Assembly: GCF_900110995.1 (NCBI RefSeq)
Contig: NZ_FOJF01000001.1
Location: 1,505,199 to 1,569,198 of the forward strand
DNA length: 64,000 bases
Direction: 5' to 3'
From: Chitinophaga sp. YR573
Lineage (GTDB): Bacteria > Bacteroidota > Bacteroidia > Chitinophagales > Chitinophagaceae
Shown piece by piece: positions 59,423 to 64,000 of this stretch. The position numbers and the translations under genes are program-made. The notes under the pieces are model-generated. The model was given only the letters and a program-made list of their open reading frames with translations, searched no databases and had not been told where the DNA came from. Every line of letters begins with the position of its first letter. Position 1 is the first letter of the stretch.

Positions 59423-59722
59423 ATGTTACAAGCACAGATATTTATAGATAAAGATGAAGTATTCGGATCACAACCCTTATATGAATTCATTGTACAGTTT
59501 TTACTTAAACATAAGGTAGCAGGGGCTACCGCCTTCCGTGGACAAATAGGCTTTGGTGAACATCACCAGGTAAAACGCCCGGATAGCCTGTTCAGTTTCG
59601 ATGAACCGCCTATGCTCATCATCTTCATTGATGAAGAGGAAAAGGTGCTGCACGTATTAAAAGAACTGCGTAAGCGGGTAAGCAGCGGGTTCATAGTGAC
59701 CAGTAAAGTAGAACGATTTTAG
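59423..59722 (+). CDS. DUF190 family protein
   Basis: This 99-residue PII-like protein matches DUF190: FIDKDEVFGSQPLYEFIVQF, GATAFRGQIGFGEHHQVKRP, LIIFIDEEEKVLHVLKELRK. The GxxHQVKRPD-type block is diagnostic. Such proteins may regulate transport through nucleotide binding, as PII proteins do. It lies between adaptor and pump genes in the same operon. Confidence 0.88.
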   Translation: MLQAQIFIDKDEVFGSQPLYEFIVQFLLKHKVAGATAFRGQIGFGEHHQVKRPDSLFSFDEPPMLIIFIDEEEKVLHVLKELRKRVSSGFIVTSKVERF

Positions 59723-59745
59723 ATTTTGATTGAAACACACACGCA

Positions 59746-62700
59746 ATGATTCGCAACCTATTAATATTCTCTTTAAAGAACAGGTGGGTAGTTATACTGA
59801 TGGGGCTTGGCCTGATGGGCATAGGCTACTGGTGTTTTACCATGCTGAAAATAGAAGCCTATCCGGATATTGCAGATACCAATGTGATCATTGTAGCGCA
59901 ATATCCCGGCCGTGCTGCTGAAGAGGTAGAACAACAGGTGACCATCCCCATTGAAAGGGCTTTGCAGAACACCCCCAATGTACTGGACCGCAGAAGTCGC
60001 ACCATCTTCGGCCTCAGCGTGGTACAGCTTACCTTCACCGATGGTACGGACGATTACTTCGCCCGTCAGCAGGTGAATGAACGACTCGCTACCGCAGAAC
60101 TGCCGGATGGCGTTGCGCCTGAACTGGCGCCACTCACTACCGCCGTAGGGGAAATCCTGCGTTACGTAGTAGAAGCACCGCCAAACTATACGCCTACAGA
60201 AATCAGAGACCTGCAGGACTGGGTCATCAAACCTTATCTCTTACAGGTGCCGGGTATTGCAGATATCACCACCTTCGGCGGTCCACTCAAACAATTTCAT
60301 ATCCTCACTGCTCCTGATAAACTGCGTAAATACAGTTTAACAATACAGGATGTAATAGACGCTGTACAGAAGAATAACCAGAACACCGGTGGTAATATCA
60401 TCAACCGCGGTGAGCAGGGCTTTGCTGTACGCGGACTTGGCGCAGTAAAAACAGAACAGGATATCCAGAACATCGTGCTGAAAGCTGCCAACGGCATGCC
60501 CATATACCTGCGCGATGTGGCTACTGTGGAAGTAGCGCCGCCACCGCCCAGCGGTGTAATGGGCTACACCATCAACGAGACCAAAACGAACTCTAATAAC
60601 GGTGTGGAAGGGATCATCCTGCTGAGGCGTTACGAAAACCCCAGTGAGGTACTCAAAATCCTGAAAGAAAGAGTGAAAGACCTGGAACGCGACGAACTGC
60701 CTAAAGGCGTGCATCTCCGCACTCTTTATGACCGTAGCTTCCTGATAGACCACTCCCTGGAAACTGTGGGGCATACCCTGCTGGAAGGGGTGTCTATCGT
60801 AGTGATCATTCTCATCTTCTTCCTGGGTAGCTTACGCAGTGCGCTGGTAGTGGCACTAACCATTCCATTCTCGCTGCTGTTCGCCTTCATACTCATGCGT
60901 CTCACTGGTATTCCGGCTAACCTGTTATCTCTCGGCGCCATCGACTTTGGGATCATTGTAGACGGTGCCTGCGTAATGGCAGAGCATCTGATACGAACGT
61001 ACCGGACGGCACCGCCGGAAGAGAAGAAGCGGGGCATCATCGCCCTCACGCTTCGCTCTTCACAGGAAGTAGGCCGTGAAATATTCTTCTCCGTTACCAT
61101 CATCATCCTGGCCTACATGCCCATCCTGCTGATGACACGTGTAGAAGGAAAGCTGTTCTCTCCAATGGCCCTTACCCTGGCATTCGCAGTAATCGGTTCT
61201 ATGCTGGCTGCTCTGACATTAATTCCGGTGCTGATCTCCTTCGCCTTTAAGAAGGCGTTCAACAATACCGACAAACCCATGAAAGAGCACCGTAACGTCG
61301 TGCTTGACTTCCTGGGCAGGTTATACGGCAAGGTGCTGGGAGGTACGCTTAAACGGCCTAAAATGACCGTTGTTGTGGGCTTCGGTGTAGTCATCATGCT
61401 GGTATTGTTCGGCGCTAAGCTGGGGACGGAATTCCTGCCGGAACTGGATGAAGGCTCTATTTTCCTCCGTGGTAACTTCCCGGCGGGTATTACCATCCAG
61501 GAAAACGCGCGTTACTCTCCGCTCATCAGGCAGGTAATCGCCAAATATCCGCAGATCTCCTTTGTCATCACACAGGCAGGACGTAATGACGATGGTACGG
61601 ACCCGTTCCCGGCCAACCGTAATGAAATCCTCGTTGGGTTAAAAGAATATAAACTCTGGAGTGATACCATCTCTAAAAAGACACTCGTTACCAATATCCG
61701 TCACGACCTTGAAAAGGCGATGCCATCCGTGAAGTTCTCTTCCGGCCAGCCTATCATCGACCAGGTAATGGAAATCGTGACAGGCAGTGCGGCGGATCTT
61801 GCTATTTCCATTGTAGGTGATGATCTCACCATGATGCGGGCGAAAGCTGATACCATCTCCGACATTGTAAAACACATGCAGGGCTCCGAATCCGTGAACA
61901 TAGAACAGGAAGGCCCGCAGGAGCAGATAGCCATCAACATCAACCGGGAAAACGCTGCCCGTTATGGCATCAACGTGGCAGACATCCAGGCGATGATTGA
62001 AGCTGCCATAGGAGGTAAAACCATCTCTACTCTTTACGATGGCACCAAACGTTACGACCTGGTCATCCGTTATCTGCCCGGCGAACGTAATACGATCGAA
62101 TCTGTAAAAAATCTCCAGGTCCCTTCTGCTACCGGCGCACTCATCCCCATGAATGAGCTGGCGGATATCTCCTATGTACGCGGACAAACAAACATCTACC
62201 GTTATAACAGCAAACGCATGGTGACTGTCCGCACAAACATCCGTGGTCGTGACCAGGGCGGTTTCGTTGCAGAAGTAAACGATAAGATCAATGCACAGCT
62301 GCATATCCCTAAAGGATATTCCATTGTGTATGGCGGTCAGTATGAGAACCTGCAACGTGCGGGCAAACAGCTATCCATGACAATACCACTTACAATTGTT
62401 ATGGTTTTCCTGGTACTTTTCATCCTATTCCGTAACATGCCTCAAACCCTCGTTACGATTAGTTGTATCTTGTTTGCACTGGCAGGTGGTATCGTTGCAT
62501 TGCTCATCAGGGGATATCATTTTAACGTATCGGCAGGTGTAGGTTTTGTGAGCATATTCGGGATATCGGTAATGGCAGGAGTACTGCTTGTCTCGGCTAT
62601 TAACAGGGTCAGGGCAAGACCAGACCTCTCTCTACAGCAGAGCATCTTCCTGGGTGCCAAAGAACAGCTGAGCGCCATCCTCTCCATCCTGATCGTAGCC

Positions 62701-62895
62701 ATCGCTGGTCTGATACCGGCAGCAACTTCCTCAGGTATTGGTTCGGACGTACAGAGGCCACTGGCAACCGTTATCATCGGTGGTTTAACCAGCACACTGG
62801 TCTTCGCACCGTTATTGATACCGGCATTGTACTGGTGGGTAGAAAGAAACAGGTCTGTGAAACATGCTGTTAAAGATGAAGAAGAAATAGAATAG
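59746..62895 (+). CDS. Heavy-metal efflux RND pump (CusA/CzcA family)
   Basis: This is the inner-membrane proton-driven pump that exports cations such as Cu+, Ag+, Zn2+ or Co2+. The 1049 residues have the RND layout of 12 membrane helices and two large periplasmic loops. Motifs include NVIIVAQYPGRAAEEVEQQV, the TM4 proton-relay DFGIIVDGACVMAEHL and TEFLPELDEGSIFLRG, typical of the HME group. The metal cannot be settled: I see no Met triad pattern decisive for CusA. It is the last gene of the operon. Confidence 0.93.
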   Translation: MIRNLLIFSLKNRWVVILMGLGLMGIGYWCFTMLKIEAYPDIADTNVIIVAQYPGRAAEEVEQQVTIPIERALQNTPNVLDRRSRTIFGLSVVQLTFTDGTDDYFARQQVNERLATAELPDGVAPELAPLTTAVGEILRYVVEAPPNYTPTEIRDLQDWVIKPYLLQVPGIADITTFGGPLKQFHILTAPDKLRKYSLTIQDVIDAVQKNNQNTGGNIINRGEQGFAVRGLGAVKTEQDIQNIVLKAANGMPIYLRDVATVEVAPPPPSGVMGYTINETKTNSNNGVEGIILLRRYENPSEVLKILKERVKDLERDELPKGVHLRTLYDRSFLIDHSLETVGHTLLEGVSIVVIILIFFLGSLRSALVVALTIPFSLLFAFILMRLTGIPANLLSLGAIDFGIIVDGACVMAEHLIRTYRTAPPEEKKRGIIALTLRSSQEVGREIFFSVTIIILAYMPILLMTRVEGKLFSPMALTLAFAVIGSMLAALTLIPVLISFAFKKAFNNTDKPMKEHRNVVLDFLGRLYGKVLGGTLKRPKMTVVVGFGVVIMLVLFGAKLGTEFLPELDEGSIFLRGNFPAGITIQENARYSPLIRQVIAKYPQISFVITQAGRNDDGTDPFPANRNEILVGLKEYKLWSDTISKKTLVTNIRHDLEKAMPSVKFSSGQPIIDQVMEIVTGSAADLAISIVGDDLTMMRAKADTISDIVKHMQGSESVNIEQEGPQEQIAININRENAARYGINVADIQAMIEAAIGGKTISTLYDGTKRYDLVIRYLPGERNTIESVKNLQVPSATGALIPMNELADISYVRGQTNIYRYNSKRMVTVRTNIRGRDQGGFVAEVNDKINAQLHIPKGYSIVYGGQYENLQRAGKQLSMTIPLTIVMVFLVLFILFRNMPQTLVTISCILFALAGGIVALLIRGYHFNVSAGVGFVSIFGISVMAGVLLVSAINRVRARPDLSLQQSIFLGAKEQLSAILSILIVAIAGLIPAATSSGIGSDVQRPLATVIIGGLTSTLVFAPLLIPALYWWVERNRSVKHAVKDEEEIE

Positions 62896-62921
62896 GGAAC
62901 AATACAACAGGGTAAGCCGTC

Positions 62922-62955
62922 TCAAATGCATTTTTGGGGCGGCTTTTTTATATGT
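62922..62955. terminator. Terminator hairpin after the efflux operon
   Basis: AAGCCGTCTCAAA and TTTTTGGGGCGGCTT pair with G-T pairs around TGCA, followed by TTTTT. It lies 27 bp after the RND pump stop. Confidence 0.75.
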
Positions 62956-62987
62956 TTACATAATTGATATACAGTCTGATAAGAGTG

Positions 62988-63032
62988 ATCCTACGTTCAT
63001 CCTACGTTCGGAACGTAGGATGAACGTAGGAT
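62988..63032. repeat. Perfect 45-bp palindrome built from four copies of an 11-mer
   Basis: Two direct copies of ATCCTACGTTC are followed, after a single G, by two copies of its complement GAACGTAGGAT, giving 22-base arms. It sits between two converging genes. It could be a recombination remnant, a repeat element or a strong bidirectional hairpin. Confidence 0.9.
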
Positions 63033-63051
63033 GAGCGAATCTCTGCACTAT

Positions 63052-63759
63052 CTACAATAGTCTCCTGTTAATCATCGCCAGCAACTGCGGACGGCAGGAA
63101 CTACTAACCGGTAACTTCATATTACCAATCAGTACATGATTATCTACTATCTTCTCTAAATGCTGAATATTGATAATATAAGAATTATGTATCCTGATAA
63201 AATTCTCCGGTAACTGCTCTTCCAGATCTTTCATCCTTTTATACGCCAGTACTTTCCCATCAGGTAAAACAATGTTCACATATTCCTTCAGTGCCTCAAT
63301 AAATAAAATATCAATGTATGCTATTTTAATAATCTGCTTCCCCGATTTGATAAAAATATAATCAGGTAAATGCTCAACAGGCGCAACAGGTGTAACCGCC
63401 GGAAAAGATAACACCGCCTTATTGATCGCCTGTACAAAACGTTTAAATGTAATGGGCTTTAACAGATAATCTATCGCATTATATTCATATCCTTCCAGTG
63501 CATAATTAGCAAAGGCAGTCGTAAATATGATCCGTTGTTCTTTGCTTAAAAAAGTAGCCAGTTCCATCCCCGACAATCCCGGCATCTGTATATCCAGGAA
63601 CAATAAATCAGCCTGATCTGATTGCAGAAATGTCAGCGCTTCAAAAGCATCATAACACTTTTGCTTTAATACCAGTCGTGGTACTTTGCGGATATGATCT
63701 TCCAGCAATTGTACCGCATTCGGTTCATCATCTACTATAAGACAGGTAATATTATTCAC
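63052..63759 (-). CDS. LytTR-family response regulator
   Basis: This 235-residue two-component regulator binds DNA through a LytTR domain. The receiver has VDDEPNAVQLL, the phospho-acceptor Asp in LLFLDIQMPGLSGMELA, and the T/K positions in TTAFANYALEGYEYNAIDYLLKP. The C-terminal LytTR domain shows FIKSGKQIIKIAYIDILFIE and NFIRIHNSYIINIQHLEKIV. It starts with GTG at 63759, overlapping the kinase stop by 3 bp. Confidence 0.92.
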   Translation of the reverse strand: MNNITCLIVDDEPNAVQLLEDHIRKVPRLVLKQKCYDAFEALTFLQSDQADLLFLDIQMPGLSGMELATFLSKEQRIIFTTAFANYALEGYEYNAIDYLLKPITFKRFVQAINKAVLSFPAVTPVAPVEHLPDYIFIKSGKQIIKIAYIDILFIEALKEYVNIVLPDGKVLAYKRMKDLEEQLPENFIRIHNSYIINIQHLEKIVDNHVLIGNMKLPVSSSCRPQLLAMINRRLL

Positions 63760-64000
63760 AATGGAATATTTAAATGAGCATAGAATAAAGCATCTTTCTC
63801 ACTTGTTTCAAAGATATAACGACTCCCATACAACAACTGCAATCTTGAAGTAAGGTTCATGATCCCGCTACCACTTTTCAGTTCTGATCTGTAAATTCTG
63901 TTAGAGATAACAGCATCCAGCGATTCCTCACTAATAGTAATAATTGCCACCAGGAAATTATTTTCATATCTTTTATCAATCCCATGCTTAAACACATTCT
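63756..64000 (-). CDS. Sensor histidine kinase, C-terminal end (partial, runs off the right edge)
   Basis: The visible end (after MFKHGIDKRYENNFLVAIIT) shows the ATPase G-box-like SGSGIMNLTSRLQLLYGSRY, as in LytS/YehU-type kinases with a His_kinase plus HATPase layout. The N-terminal sensor, His box and most of the ATPase lie outside the window. It is coupled to the LytTR regulator by overlapping stop/start codons. Confidence 0.82.
   Translation of the reverse strand, partial: NVFKHGIDKRYENNFLVAIITISEESLDAVISNRIYRSELKSGSGIMNLTSRLQLLYGSRYIFETSEKDALFYAHLNIPL

Noticed and set aside
62988..63032. CRISPR array
   Set aside because: There are repeats but no spacers between them, and no Cas gene is in the window.
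1..64000. tRNA, rRNA or CRISPR genes
   Set aside because: I looked for tRNA-like cloverleaf ends, rRNA-like blocks and regularly spaced repeats and saw none that I could support; a tRNA scan would be the decisive test.

Overview
The window looks like a chromosomal segment of a Bacteroidota bacterium, most likely a Chitinophagaceae member such as Chitinophaga (family-level inference from gene content, no database search). The pointers are an ECF sigma/FecR pair, secreted proteins that all have a Gln directly after the signal peptide, a TlpA-like protein with an N-terminal DUF4369-type domain, GH95/GH43/GH39-type glycosidases, a LytTR response regulator with its kinase, and Bacteroidota-style promoter signals.

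The main result is an apparently complete Mu-like transposable prophage of about 37.1 kb (about 16831-53934). It sits inside a type II NADH dehydrogenase gene. The first 90 codons of that gene lie at 16561-16830 and the rest at 53941-55011. Both broken ends carry AAAGTA (16825-16830 and 53935-53940), the expected target duplication of 5-6 bp. Joining the two halves across one copy restores one frame of about 446 codons.

Host left flank (1-16560): a partial FecR anti-sigma and its ECF sigma factor, a ferritin, a cupin, a TlpA/thioredoxin-like protein, a sugar-porter MFS transporter, two paralogous small secreted proteins and an aldo/keto reductase. A three-gene glycosidase operon follows (GH39-like, GH95-like, GH43-like), with a LacI-type palindrome upstream. 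Then come a small membrane protein, an ABC exporter and a TPR/HTH membrane regulator. Host right flank (53941-64000): the 3' part of the NADH dehydrogenase, xseA-xseB, a CusCBA/Czc-type metal efflux operon with a DUF190 gene inside it, and a LytTR regulator with the end of its histidine kinase.

Prophage layout. The right end holds an XRE repressor (+) facing a leftward early operon: a Ner-like DNA-binding protein, MuA-like DDE transposase, MuB-like ATPase, a DnaA domain IV-like protein, DUF3164, an HD hydrolase, a RecA-like ATPase, many small proteins, GemA/DUF1018 and an HTH protein in the position of a late activator. Head genes lie on the + strand from 36997 to 42739 (terminase small and large subunits, DUF1320, DUF935 portal, Mu F-like, Mu G-like, a putative tail terminator). 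From a divergent region at 36863-36996 the remaining late genes run leftward: protease/scaffold, major capsid, holin candidate, endolysin, contractile sheath, tube, tail chaperones with a -1 frameshift, tape measure, hub, spike, baseplate W/J/I-like proteins, collar/fibre. Three large surface-type proteins with Sec signal peptides come next, one of them a sialidase-fold protein. Two small moron-like genes with their own inverted repeats lie at the far left end.

The most unusual theme is that the phage encodes at least four late proteins with host-style cleavable signal peptides, plus a major capsid protein with a hydrophobic N-terminal extension. This suggests export of some virion or lysis-stage proteins to the periplasm or cell surface.
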